A stretch of 32,862 bases of DNA from Candidatus Aenigmatarchaeota archaeon (GTDB taxonomy: Archaea; Aenigmatarchaeota; Aenigmatarchaeia; QMZP01): positions 64,269 to 97,130 of the forward strand of contig JACPNN010000021.1 in the NCBI GenBank assembly GCA_016185435.1, written 5' to 3'. The notes under the pieces were generated by a model, which saw only the letters and a program-made list of their open reading frames with translations, did no database searches and was not told the origin of the DNA. Each line of letters starts with the position of its first letter. Position 1 is the first letter of the stretch. Made by a program: the position numbers and the translations under genes. Below are positions 22,541-30,614 of the stretch, in pieces.

Positions 22541-23207
22541 CGATTTTGTTGCACAGTGCACGGGCGTAAAAGAAGGGCATCCACATCCGCGCCAGCAGGG
22601 GCGTGATGATGCGGCCGCTGAATATCTTTCCCTCAACCTGAAATTCCGGCTGAAGATGGGAGGCAAGTTTATTGAAATCATAGAGTTCCTTGTGCTCCGG
22701 CGTGTAGTTTGTGCAGCCCTTCTTATGCCTGGGCCGGATGCCCAATCTTATCCTCAGCCAGTTCGCAGGGTCCCACAGAAAAGGGAAAGACGAGGACGGG
22801 GTAGAAATTATCAGCGAGCCGCCGGGCCTTACTATGCGTTTGACCTCTTCCAGAACCTGCTTCTGATCATCCACATGCTCGATAACTTCGGACAGCAGAA
22901 CAGCTTCGCATGAGCCAGATTTGAACGGGAGATTGAAAACGCTGCCCAGTATCAGGTATCCTTTGCTTCCTTCCTCCTTTGCTTTCAGCAGCTTTTTCCT
23001 GCTGATGTCAAGGCCGATAACATGCCTTGCCGGAATGAGGCTGTGGTATCTGCCTGCCCCGCAGCCCAGGTCAACCAGTATATCAGGCTTCCCTGACATT
23101 CGGGAGACCTGCATCTCCCGCTTGATCTTTGTGAGCCAGCGGTCTGCCCCAAACTTTTGGCGATACATATCGACAATATAAGGCCTCAGAGAAATATAAA
23201 CAATCAC
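22494..23207 (-). CDS. Class I SAM-dependent methyltransferase
   Basis: A 237-residue protein. Motif I is LVDLGCGAGRY at about 44-54, strand 2 is VIGLDIS, then VFNLPFKSGSCEAVLLSEVIEHV and RIVRPGGSLIIS. The start is GTG at 23207, overlapping the upstream epimerase stop by four bases (GTGA), so the two are translationally coupled. The last 15-18 residues (after ARALCNK) read through the antisense of the adjacent remnant and are probably not the ancestral C-terminus. Likely a sugar or lipid-linked methyltransferase of the glycan locus. Confidence 0.78.
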   Translation of the reverse strand: MIVYISLRPYIVDMYRQKFGADRWLTKIKREMQVSRMSGKPDILVDLGCGAGRYHSLIPARHVIGLDISRKKLLKAKEEGSKGYLILGSVFNLPFKSGSCEAVLLSEVIEHVDDQKQVLEEVKRIVRPGGSLIISTPSSSFPFLWDPANWLRIRLGIRPRHKKGCTNYTPEHKELYDFNKLASHLQPEFQVEGKIFSGRIITPLLARMWMPFFYARALCNKIGFSSILFNESSVYLW

Positions 23208-24007
23208 GCATAAAACTTTGCAAGCCTTCTTATCCCTTCCTCCAGCGTGATCTTTGGTGTGATATATGGATTTTCAGATTTTGAGTGCCTCACCTCCCCC
23301 GCTCTTGCCGGAAACCTTTGTATTTCTGCTTCTTTTCCCAGAACCCTGAACATAAGCCTGGCAAGATCATTTACATTTATAACATTTCCTGTCCCAATCT
23401 CATAGGCGTCTTTTACAGGATGCGATTTCCAGTTAACCGCAAAGTCCGCAAACGCGCCTGCCACGTCAGAAACATTTATGAAATCCCTCGTCTGATTCCC
23501 GTCTCCATAGATTATGATAGGATTTCTGCTCTTGATTTTTCTCATCCACTTGTCTATGACCCCTTTGTCATCGCCTTCCCCATAAACATTGTACAGCCTC
23601 AGCGCAAAGGTGTTCATCCCATACAGCTTCCTGAAAAGCTGGACCCAGAGCTGGCCGTCAAGCTTGCTCTGGCCGTAAGGCGTCAGGGCTTCTACCGATG
23701 CCGCTGAGGCAGCATAGGCAAAGCTCTCCACCCCCACCCCCCTTGCCGCATTAAGGGCATTGAAAGTTCCATATGAGTTTGTTGCAAAATAAGGTTCCGG
23801 GTTGTCAAGGGATTCCTGGCCGATGCAGAGGGCTGCCAGATGAACCACAGATCTGCAGCCTTTCATAGCCTTTCTCAGGCTTTCAGCATCCCTCACATCA
23901 TATCCTTCCTTGATGTCATACCCCACAACCTCATGGCCCTCTTTCTCCAGCCTTTTCTTCACATGGCTTCCAATGAACCCTGACGAGCCGGTTACCAGCA
24001 CTTTCAT
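23204..24007 (-). CDS. NAD-dependent epimerase/dehydratase (extended SDR)
   Basis: A 267-residue extended SDR, shorter than the usual 300-320. The Rossmann motif is TGSSGFIGSH at residues 6-15, and the catalytic pair is YGQSK at 111-115 with a serine-rich strand just before (YAASAAS). RLYNVYGEG and the DFINVSDVAGAF block are typical of UDP-glucose 4-epimerase-like enzymes. The substrate cannot be told. A TATA-like GCTTATATAT at 24039-24048 and AAGGGGT before the ATG at 24007 support the start. It shares a divergent promoter region with the CapE-like gene. Confidence 0.85.
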   Translation of the reverse strand: MKVLVTGSSGFIGSHVKKRLEKEGHEVVGYDIKEGYDVRDAESLRKAMKGCRSVVHLAALCIGQESLDNPEPYFATNSYGTFNALNAARGVGVESFAYAASAASVEALTPYGQSKLDGQLWVQLFRKLYGMNTFALRLYNVYGEGDDKGVIDKWMRKIKSRNPIIIYGDGNQTRDFINVSDVAGAFADFAVNWKSHPVKDAYEIGTGNVINVNDLARLMFRVLGKEAEIQRFPARAGEVRHSKSENPYITPKITLEEGIRRLAKFYA

Positions 24008-24038
24008 ACCCCTTTCTGCCTTATTCTAGTCTAAATCC

Positions 24039-24080
24039 GATATATAAGCAAATAATTGCACAGGAGATAGCTATATAAGA
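24039..24080. promoter_or_regulatory. Divergent TATA boxes between SDR and CapE-like genes
   Basis: GCTTATATAT on the minus strand at 24039-24048 serves the SDR epimerase. CTATATAAGA on the plus strand at 24071-24080 lies 19 bases before the CapE-like ATG at 24100. Confidence 0.55.
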
Positions 24081-24099
24081 ATTGCGCACAACTTGTGAT

Positions 24100-25095
24100 A
24101 TGGCAGGCTTTGAAAAATCAATCGATGGCAAGAAGGTGCTTGTAACAGGCGGCACAGGAAGCTTTGGCCATCAGGTTACCAGCATGCTTCTTGAGCACGG
24201 GCCTGAGGAAATAATAATCTTTTCCCGAGACGAAAACAAGCAGCACCATATGCGTTCCGAGTACAACAGCCCTAAGCTCAAGTTTGTAATCGGCGATGTG
24301 AGGGATTATGAGAGGGTGAAGGAGGTCACAAAGAACGTTGATATTATTTTCCATGCCGCTGCCCTGAAGCACGTCCCTTATTGCGAATTCCACCCTTATG
24401 AGGCCTTCAAGACCAATGTGGTCGGGGCCCATAATGTGAAGCGCGCTGCGATTGAGAACGACGTTCAGAGACTGATAGCGATTTCGACTGACAAGGCAGT
24501 AAAGCCGGTAAATGCCATGGGCATGAGCAAGGCCATGCAGGAAAAGCTTTTGCTGAACAACAACGGAAAAGAAAGCAATACAGTCATATCCTGCGTAAGA
24601 TACGGCAATGTCATAGGCTCGCGGGGCTCGGTCATGCCGCTCTTCGAGAGCAAGGTGAAGGCAGGCCAGCCGCTGCCCATCACCAGCGCAAAAATGACCA
24701 GGTTTATGCTCACCCTCCCCCAGGCCATAAATCTTGTATTCTATGCCCTGCAGAACGCGAATGGCGGGGAGATTTTCGTGAAAAAGGCTCCGGCATGCAG
24801 GATGGTTGATTTTGCGCAGGCGTATGCCGAGGCCATTACAGGAAAAGCGGGTTACCCTCTGGAGGTTGTCGGCGTCAGGCCCGGGGAGAAGATACATGAA
24901 GTGCTGGTGGCAAGGGAAGAGATGCACCGCGCAAAAGAGGCTGATGATTATTTTATAATAGAGCCTTACAAATCATTCTATACGCCTGTCAGCGAGAACA
25001 CCGATAATGCCGAAGAATACGGCTCAAATACCACAGTGCAAATGCCGAAGCAGGATATTCTGAAGCTGCTGAAGGAAACTAAATGGATTGACTGA
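24100..25095 (+). CDS. capE: UDP-N-acetylglucosamine 4,6-dehydratase, CapE/FlaA1-like
   Basis: A 331-residue enzyme. The NAD(P)-binding motif is GGTGSFG at residues 17-23. The catalytic strip is ISTDKAVKPVNAMGMSK (128-144), with Met140 where ordinary SDRs have Tyr, the hallmark of the CapE/PseB/FlaA1 type. GVRPGEKIHEVLV near residue 265 matches the C-terminal half of the family. In the UDP-L-FucNAc pathway this enzyme makes the 4-keto-6-deoxy intermediate by inverting C5. The next gene follows after a 36-base gap. The symbol is by family resemblance; PseB-type activity is an alternative. Confidence 0.82.
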   Translation: MAGFEKSIDGKKVLVTGGTGSFGHQVTSMLLEHGPEEIIIFSRDENKQHHMRSEYNSPKLKFVIGDVRDYERVKEVTKNVDIIFHAAALKHVPYCEFHPYEAFKTNVVGAHNVKRAAIENDVQRLIAISTDKAVKPVNAMGMSKAMQEKLLLNNNGKESNTVISCVRYGNVIGSRGSVMPLFESKVKAGQPLPITSAKMTRFMLTLPQAINLVFYALQNANGGEIFVKKAPACRMVDFAQAYAEAITGKAGYPLEVVGVRPGEKIHEVLVAREEMHRAKEADDYFIIEPYKSFYTPVSENTDNAEEYGSNTTVQMPKQDILKLLKETKWID

Positions 25096-25131
25096 TGTGC
25101 TTTTCAATCCTTCTTGCCAATATTATCCAAT

Positions 25132-25992
25132 ATGTTGATAATTACTGGCGCAGCAGGCCTGCTAGCTAAAGCCATTCTGCATGCATTTCCTCAGGCTACT
25201 GGATCATATCATTCAGGGAAGCCTATTGTTTCCAATAAGCTGATTAGAGCCGACATCACGACTATAGAAGGCCTCATAAAGATAATGGAACTTAAACCTT
25301 CAGCAATCATAAACTGTGCGGCAATGACAAGCGTGGACGACTGCGAAAAGCAAAAAGAAATGGCAAGGAAGGTCAATTCTGACGCTGTTTCGGCCCTTTC
25401 AAGAGAATGCCTGAAAAGCGGGATAAAATTTGTTCATATCTCCACAGACTTCGTCTTTGACGGCTCAAGGGGCATGTACAGGGAGGATGATAAAGCTTTG
25501 CCTGTCAACCATTACGGCCTGACAAAGCTGATGGGCGAAAAGTTTCTAGGAGAAAATGACCTTTTGGTGAGGACATCCTTTTTCGGGTGGAAAAACAGCA
25601 GGAAGGAGAATTTTGGAGGGTGGATTGTAAATTCTTTGAGAAACGGAAAAGAGATAAAAGCCTTCACAAACAGCTATTTCACTCCCATATATGTCGGCTA
25701 TCTCGCAAGGATTCTTGTAATTATGATCGAAAAAAATCTTTCAGGCACTTACCATGTCGCTGGAAAGGAGAGGATAAGCAAATATGACTTTGCAATCAGA
25801 GCAGCAGATTTCTTTGGCCTTGACAGATCCCTGATCAAAGAAGGCGACATAAAGAAATGGGAGACAGAAGCCAGAAGGCCAGTTGACACATCCCTCGACT
25901 GCTCCAGGATACAAAAAACAGGAATAAGTCTGCCATCTCTTGAGGAAAGCCTCAGGCTGATGAAGGAAGAAGAGCACCTTTACAAAAGCTGA
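25132..25992 (+). CDS. RmlD/CapF-like SDR reductase
   Basis: A 286-residue extended SDR. The cofactor motif is TGAAGLLA at residues 5-12, the NCAAMTSVDDCE stretch at 61-72 and the catalytic YGLTK at 128-132 are typical of dTDP-4-dehydrorhamnose reductase (RmlD) and of the SDR half of CapF. After the CapE-like enzyme it would reduce the C4 ketone of the UDP-sugar. It lacks the C-terminal cupin that bifunctional CapF carries; a separate cupin gene lies at 27143-27541. The start at 25132 is preferred over an upstream TTG at 25114. Confidence 0.82.
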   Translation: MLIITGAAGLLAKAILHAFPQATGSYHSGKPIVSNKLIRADITTIEGLIKIMELKPSAIINCAAMTSVDDCEKQKEMARKVNSDAVSALSRECLKSGIKFVHISTDFVFDGSRGMYREDDKALPVNHYGLTKLMGEKFLGENDLLVRTSFFGWKNSRKENFGGWIVNSLRNGKEIKAFTNSYFTPIYVGYLARILVIMIEKNLSGTYHVAGKERISKYDFAIRAADFFGLDRSLIKEGDIKKWETEARRPVDTSLDCSRIQKTGISLPSLEESLRLMKEEEHLYKS

Positions 25993-25998
25993 AAGCTT

Positions 25999-27081
25999 TC
26001 AGAAGATAGGAATATCAAGGTTGCCTCTCAGCGCATTGGCCACTTTTACTGAAGCCCTGCCATCCCCGAATTCATAATCCCATTGCGGTTTTGTCTTCAG
26101 CGCAGCATTGACACATGCGGTTATGTTTTCCGCGTCTATGCCCGAGACTATGTTTGAGCCCAGCTCGACTGTCTCAGGCCTTTCAGTGGCCTGTCTCACG
26201 CTTACACACGGTATTTTGAACCAGGCCCCTTCCTCCTGGACTGTCCCCGAATCAGTAAGCAGGCAGGCAGCATGTTTTTCAAGCTTTGTGAAATCAAAGA
26301 AGCCCAAAGGCTCGATGACTCTGACCCCTTCAGGAATTTTGGCTGAAAGCCTGCTTTTGGCCCTTGGATGCATCGGGTAGATTACGGGCATTTTGAATTT
26401 CCTGCAAGCCATGCCTAAGCCCTTCAATATTTCCCTGAATCTCCCCGGAAAATCCACATTCTCTGTCCTGTGGACTGTGCACAGCATGTATTGTTTTTCT
26501 TTAAGATCGAGCCTCCCCAAAATACTGCTTTTATCTATGCTCTTTTTCCACTTTTCAAGAACGTCTACAATTGGATTTCCTGTGACAAATATCCTGGCAG
26601 GATGGATGCCTTCCCTGATTAAAAGGCGCCTTGAGTGCTCTGTATACGGAAAAAAGATGGAGCTGAGGTGGTCTATAACCCTTCTGTTCTTTTCCTCAGG
26701 CATGTCCCAGTTGAAGCTTCGCATCCCGGATTCCCAATGCGCAACCTTGACGCCATGGTATGCCGCGGGAATAGCAGCCAGGCCGCTGTTGGTATCTCCT
26801 AGGATGAGCAGCACATCAGGCCTTTCTTTGAGAATGACATCCTCTGACTTCTGGATTATTTGCGCAACCTGTTTTCCAAAGGCCGCTTCCCTGATTCCGA
26901 AATCATAATCAGGCTTCCTGATTCCAAGCTCCCTGAAAAAGAGGCTGTTAAGGTTGTCAGAGAAATTTTGGGCTGTATTGACCATTATGTGCCTGAAGCC
27001 CTTCGAATCCAGCTCCCTGAAGAGCTCGCTCAGCCTGATGATTTCCGGCCTGGTGCCGAAGACTGTCATTACGGTGCGCAT
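25999..27081 (-). CDS. UDP-N-acetylglucosamine 2-epimerase (WecB/CapG-like)
   Basis: A 360-residue UDP-GlcNAc 2-epimerase. FGTRPEIIR near the N-terminus, the HWESGMRSFNWDMPEEKNR block (residues about 116-134), VTGNPIVDV, LCTVHRTENVD, then TDSGTVQEEGAWFKIPCVSVRQATERPE are all family signatures. In the FucNAc pathway the CapG type epimerises C2 to give UDP-L-FucNAc; WecB makes UDP-ManNAc. Convergent with the SDR reductase (6-base gap) and divergent from the cupin gene. The start at 27081 was chosen over one at 27183, because it begins at the conserved domain and has a TATA box 20 bases upstream. Confidence 0.88.
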   Translation of the reverse strand: MRTVMTVFGTRPEIIRLSELFRELDSKGFRHIMVNTAQNFSDNLNSLFFRELGIRKPDYDFGIREAAFGKQVAQIIQKSEDVILKERPDVLLILGDTNSGLAAIPAAYHGVKVAHWESGMRSFNWDMPEEKNRRVIDHLSSIFFPYTEHSRRLLIREGIHPARIFVTGNPIVDVLEKWKKSIDKSSILGRLDLKEKQYMLCTVHRTENVDFPGRFREILKGLGMACRKFKMPVIYPMHPRAKSRLSAKIPEGVRVIEPLGFFDFTKLEKHAACLLTDSGTVQEEGAWFKIPCVSVRQATERPETVELGSNIVSGIDAENITACVNAALKTKPQWDYEFGDGRASVKVANALRGNLDIPIF

Positions 27082-27100
27082 ACATATAATTATGCCTCGG

Positions 27101-27120
27101 GTATAAAAGGCCTTTTTAAT
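27101..27120. promoter_or_regulatory. Back-to-back TATA boxes, 2-epimerase and cupin
   Basis: The 20 bases GTATAAAAGGCCTTTTTAAT are nearly palindromic. Read on the minus strand, CCTTTTATAC (27101-27110) lies 20 bases before the 2-epimerase ATG; on the plus strand, CCTTTTTAAT (27111-27120) lies 22 bases before the cupin ATG at 27143. Confidence 0.65.
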
Positions 27121-27142
27121 CCTGCCCTGCACATCTTTCAGT

Positions 27143-27541
27143 ATGATAAAGGGAGTCGAGGTGCGCAGTCTGGAGAAGCACATAAACGAAAAGGGCTTTG
27201 TCTATGAGATACTGCGCCCGGAGCATGTGAATGCAGCATTCGGCCAGATATACATATCGACTGCCAAGGCCGGCTTTGTGAAGGCAAACCATTACCACAC
27301 AAGGAAAAAGGAATGGTTTGCCGCCATAAAAGGCGAAGCGCTTGTCCTGCTGAAGGATATGGAAACCGGTGAAGAGGCGCAAATATCCGTAAACGGCAGC
27401 GAGCCCAAGGTATTGTTCATCCCCCCAAATGTGGCCCACGCCTTCAAGAATACCGGCAAAGGGATGCTATATCTTCTTGTCTACATAAGCGAAGGCTTTA
27501 ACCCTGCAGATGCTGACACGCATCCTGTCGAATTGCTATAG
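27143..27541 (+). CDS. Stand-alone cupin resembling the C-terminal domain of CapF
   Basis: A 132-residue single-domain cupin. The metal/substrate loop is KANHYHTRKKEWF (residues about 50-62), then GEALVLLKD and IPPNVAHAFKN, ending FNPADADTHPVELL. This resembles the cupin half of bifunctional CapF (GNHWHHTKNEKF, D.PDTY.LEV), which epimerises C3 of the UDP-sugar before reduction. It could also be a WxcM/FdtA-type ketoisomerase. With the separate SDR reductase it would reconstitute CapF in two genes. The flippase gene follows 41 bases later on the same strand. Confidence 0.78.
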   Translation: MIKGVEVRSLEKHINEKGFVYEILRPEHVNAAFGQIYISTAKAGFVKANHYHTRKKEWFAAIKGEALVLLKDMETGEEAQISVNGSEPKVLFIPPNVAHAFKNTGKGMLYLLVYISEGFNPADADTHPVELL

Positions 27542-27582
27542 GCTGCGCTGCAGCAAAAAAGGATTGCAAGCGATGATAAATT

Positions 27583-28944
27583 ATGTCACTGAAAAACAGG
27601 GTAATAACAGGCTTTGCATGGTTCTCCTTTAGCGACATATCAATAACAGCAATGAATTTCCTGGCTGCAATACTGACTATCCAGGCATTGGGCACCTTTG
27701 AGTTCGGCATCCTCACCCTTTCCTTATCCGCCTTTGCCATCCTCTCACTTTTCCTGGACATGGGAATAAGCACATTCCTTGTATCTGATATTGCCCAGGA
27801 AATGGGAAAGGGCAAGTATTCCAGGGCAAAGTCGCTTCTCCAGAGCTACAGGAAGCTCGGATTATTTACCGGAATAGCAGCGTCTGCAATAGCTTTTTTA
27901 TCCTCTTTTTACCTGAGGTCGCTTTACAATGAGCTTGTGGGCAACATGATGGCAGCAATCTCTGTTTTCCTGCTGCTCAATTCCATCAAAAACATATTCA
28001 CCGTGACTTTCCATGGCCTGCAGGACTTCAAAAGCGTTGGAATGATAAGCGTATATGAGATGTTCTTCAGGCTGGTCTTTGTCATCATATTCCTTGTCTT
28101 CCTGAATAAGGGGATTGTCTTTGTAATTGCATCATACAGCATAGCTCTTTTGCTCTCCATTCTCCTTATGCGGGGACAATATAAGCGACATATGGCGCAA
28201 TTCTCAAAAATCCAGGCTTCAGAGAAAGGCCTTTTTGCCAAATATGTCAGGAGCCATGGAAAATGGGTCATTCTGTCCTTCCCTTTGAAAAGGACAGGAG
28301 AGCAGATACATTACTGGATCACAGAATTCTTCCTTGGGGTAAATGCGGTCGCAATACTCAATGTCGCCATGCGATTTTACAGCCTGCTCTCAATTTCATT
28401 CCAGTCGCTTGAAGGCATACTGACACCGATAGTATCGGAGAAAATAGGAAAGAGCATAAACAGCGCAAGATTTATACTTGCAAGAAACCTCAAATACGCC
28501 TTCTGGGCATCTATAGTTATAATGCTGGCTTCTGTTTCCCTTTCAGAAACGGCTGTAAGGCTGTTATTCCCTCCAGCCTACCTGAAATCAGTCCCATTAT
28601 TCAATTTGCTGGCAATAACCCTGCTTTTCGCGCCTTTTTCGCTTTTCCTGAGAACATTTTTCACTGTCACGAAAAATCAGAAATATCAGTTTTATGTATT
28701 CATGCTGGACCTGCCTCTGCTGATATTTTTCGAAGTGGTTTTAGTCAAATATTTCGGCCTGATAGGAATCCCCCTTTCCCTTATAGCAAATGGCATGACC
28801 AGTTTGCTGATAAGGTATTACTTCCTGAGATTTTTCAGGCATAGGATAAAAATAAGCCTATCTGAACTCTGCAAAATAGATGATTACGACAGGAAGCTTC
28901 TGAAATCGGCAAAAAGGAATGTGAGGATCAGATTTGGATTTTGA
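27583..28944 (+). CDS. Polysaccharide flippase, Wzx-like (MOP superfamily)
   Basis: A 453-residue protein with about 12-14 membrane segments and the N-terminal pattern of polysaccharide-export flippases (FAWFSFSDISITAMNF, then IQALGTFEFGILTLS). Such proteins flip lipid-linked oligosaccharides across the cytoplasmic membrane. Preceded by the cupin gene and likely co-transcribed with it. The C-terminal 30 residues are basic and cytoplasmic. It completes a sugar-synthesis plus export locus, consistent with S-layer glycosylation or a capsule. Confidence 0.88.
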   Translation: MSLKNRVITGFAWFSFSDISITAMNFLAAILTIQALGTFEFGILTLSLSAFAILSLFLDMGISTFLVSDIAQEMGKGKYSRAKSLLQSYRKLGLFTGIAASAIAFLSSFYLRSLYNELVGNMMAAISVFLLLNSIKNIFTVTFHGLQDFKSVGMISVYEMFFRLVFVIIFLVFLNKGIVFVIASYSIALLLSILLMRGQYKRHMAQFSKIQASEKGLFAKYVRSHGKWVILSFPLKRTGEQIHYWITEFFLGVNAVAILNVAMRFYSLLSISFQSLEGILTPIVSEKIGKSINSARFILARNLKYAFWASIVIMLASVSLSETAVRLLFPPAYLKSVPLFNLLAITLLFAPFSLFLRTFFTVTKNQKYQFYVFMLDLPLLIFFEVVLVKYFGLIGIPLSLIANGMTSLLIRYYFLRFFRHRIKISLSELCKIDDYDRKLLKSAKRNVRIRFGF

Positions 28945-28995
28945 GAAATGAATATCCTGACGCCTGATCAGGACTTCTTTACCCCCGCAGGGAAT

Positions 28996-29892
28996 TCATA
29001 GAAATATGCCTGCCATGAATGCCAGAAGGCCCAGAAGCATCCCGATTTTTATATTCCTGCTTATGGCTGAGTAGTCTTTCTTTTTTCTGGCTCTGTAGAT
29101 CCTGTATGCCGAATAGGCAAAGAAGATGTCCGCTAGCAGAAGAACAGGGAGGTAGCCAAAGCCAAGAAGGCCGTTGAGGAAGGGGAGAGGGGAAATCAGA
29201 ACGCCCGTAAGAAGGCTGACTGCTGCTGCTATTCTTGAAGCCTTTTCACTGTATTGCGCTGCAATTGATTTTCCTTTGGAGCCGAAAGCGGCTATTTTTT
29301 CCAGTCTGTCCCTGACCATCTTCTTGACCGCTGATATGCTCAGCCTGTCGCCTTCCATGTCCTCGATGTCCTTCACTATTTCCCGGGCCGTGTTCGGGAG
29401 GAAGGCGAGCAGGGCCAGCCATGAGACTGTGGATATATTGCCTGCCGCCGCCCCTCCAAAGAGGAATGTGCTGGCAACCAGGTAGCTTATTGAGATATTG
29501 GAAATGAAGACCTTGCTCTGGAGGTAGAGGCTGTAGAGTATGAGTATGACGCTGTTAAATAGTGCTATGATGAGTGCTGATTTAGGGAGGAAAAAAGCCA
29601 GTGCTGTCCCAAGGATAAAAAGGATTGCCGAAAAGAACAAAACACCATTTCTCGAAAGTCTGCCGGAAGGAATGGGCTTCAGGGGCCTGTTTATCCTGTC
29701 TGAACCCACGTCCGTGTAGTCGTTTATGGCATTGCCGGCCGCAGTTATCAGGAAGGCTGAAATGACGGCGATGTACATTTCAGGCATCAGGAAGGCCGAA
29801 AGGCTCCTTGAAACGAGGATGAATCCTGCCATTACCGCCAGAGATGCCATCAGGCAGTTTCCAGGCCTAATCGTCTCAAAATAAGGCTTCAT
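28996..29892 (-). CDS. UbiA-family prenyltransferase, probable digeranylgeranylglyceryl phosphate synthase
   Basis: A 298-residue UbiA enzyme with about eight membrane segments. The first aspartate motif is NDYTDVGSD at residues 57-65 followed by INRPLKPIPSG, and the second is DIEDMEGD. These are typical of DGGGP synthase, which adds the second geranylgeranyl chain to the glycerol phosphate in archaeal membrane lipids. The ATG at 29892 was preferred over one at 29949 because the core domain starts there and a TATA box lies at 29913-29923. The gene shares that TATA region with divergent nth. Confidence 0.85.
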   Translation of the reverse strand: MKPYFETIRPGNCLMASLAVMAGFILVSRSLSAFLMPEMYIAVISAFLITAAGNAINDYTDVGSDRINRPLKPIPSGRLSRNGVLFFSAILFILGTALAFFLPKSALIIALFNSVILILYSLYLQSKVFISNISISYLVASTFLFGGAAAGNISTVSWLALLAFLPNTAREIVKDIEDMEGDRLSISAVKKMVRDRLEKIAAFGSKGKSIAAQYSEKASRIAAAVSLLTGVLISPLPFLNGLLGFGYLPVLLLADIFFAYSAYRIYRARKKKDYSAISRNIKIGMLLGLLAFMAGIFL

Positions 29893-29911
29893 GATAAGTG
29901 TTATCCGGGCA

Positions 29912-29924
29912 GTACTTAAAAACT
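29912..29924. promoter_or_regulatory. Shared TATA region, UbiA-type gene and nth
   Basis: GTACTTAAAAACT reads as a TATA-like ACTTAAAAA on the plus strand, about 20 bases before the GTG at 29942, and as TTTTTAAGT on the minus strand, about 22 bases before the ATG at 29892. Only 49 bases separate the two start codons, so one core element may serve both genes. Confidence 0.5.
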
Positions 29925-29941
29925 GATTCCAAATATCAGAT

Positions 29942-30580
29942 GTGGACAAAAAAGCCGTAAAGGTGCTGGAAAGCCTAAAGGAAATCTATCCTGTGGCAAA
30001 ATATATGCTCAGAGCAAAGAACCCCCTTCAGATACTGATAGCGACCATTCTTTCTGCCCAGACCACGGACAGGCAGGTGAACAAGGTTCTGCCTTCTCTT
30101 TTTTCTGAATTCAAAACAGCTGAAGAGTTTGCAGACAGCCCCTTAGCCAAAATAGAAGGAAAAATAAAATCAATAGGCCTCTACAGGACAAAGGCCAAGA
30201 ATATAAAGGCGGCATGTACAATCATACAGCAAAAATACAGAGGACAAGTTCCTGATTCAATGGATAAGCTTTTGGAGCTTCCCGGTGTGGGGAGGAAAAC
30301 AGCAAACGTTGTTTTGCCTAACGCTTTTGGAAAAATTGAGGGCATATGCGTGGACACGCATGTTGCAAGGCTGGCGTTCAGGCTGGGATGGACGCAAAAC
30401 AGGGACAGAAATAAAATAGAAAAGGATCTGATTGGCCTGCTGCCGAAGGAATGGTGGCATAAGGCCACATATCTCCTGATAGAGCATGGAAGAGCGGTAT
30501 GCAAGGCCCCTGTTCCCTCCTGCAGCAGATGCGGCATAAGCGGGCTTTGTCCAAGGAACGGTGTGGAAAAGTGGAAGTGA
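29942..30580 (+). CDS. nth: Endonuclease III, DNA glycosylase/AP lyase
   Basis: A 212-residue HhH-GPD glycosylase that removes oxidised pyrimidines. The helix-hairpin-helix is LPGVGRKTANVVL (residues 113-125) with catalytic Lys119, and Asp138 in the VDTH motif. The 4Fe-4S loop is Cys187, Cys194, Cys197 and Cys203 (C-x6-C-x2-C-x5-C). It starts with GTG at 29942; no ATG is available upstream in frame. Divergent from the prenyltransferase gene. Confidence 0.95.
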   Translation: MDKKAVKVLESLKEIYPVAKYMLRAKNPLQILIATILSAQTTDRQVNKVLPSLFSEFKTAEEFADSPLAKIEGKIKSIGLYRTKAKNIKAACTIIQQKYRGQVPDSMDKLLELPGVGRKTANVVLPNAFGKIEGICVDTHVARLAFRLGWTQNRDRNKIEKDLIGLLPKEWWHKATYLLIEHGRAVCKAPVPSCSRCGISGLCPRNGVEKWK

Positions 30581-30614
30581 TTGGAAATTTAAGCCTTCTG
30601 AATATAATCTACGA

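Noticed and set aside
24118-24927. Minus-strand frame of 269 codons inside the CapE-like gene.
   Set aside because: The sense strand has a full set of family motifs; the antisense translation has none and no promoter.
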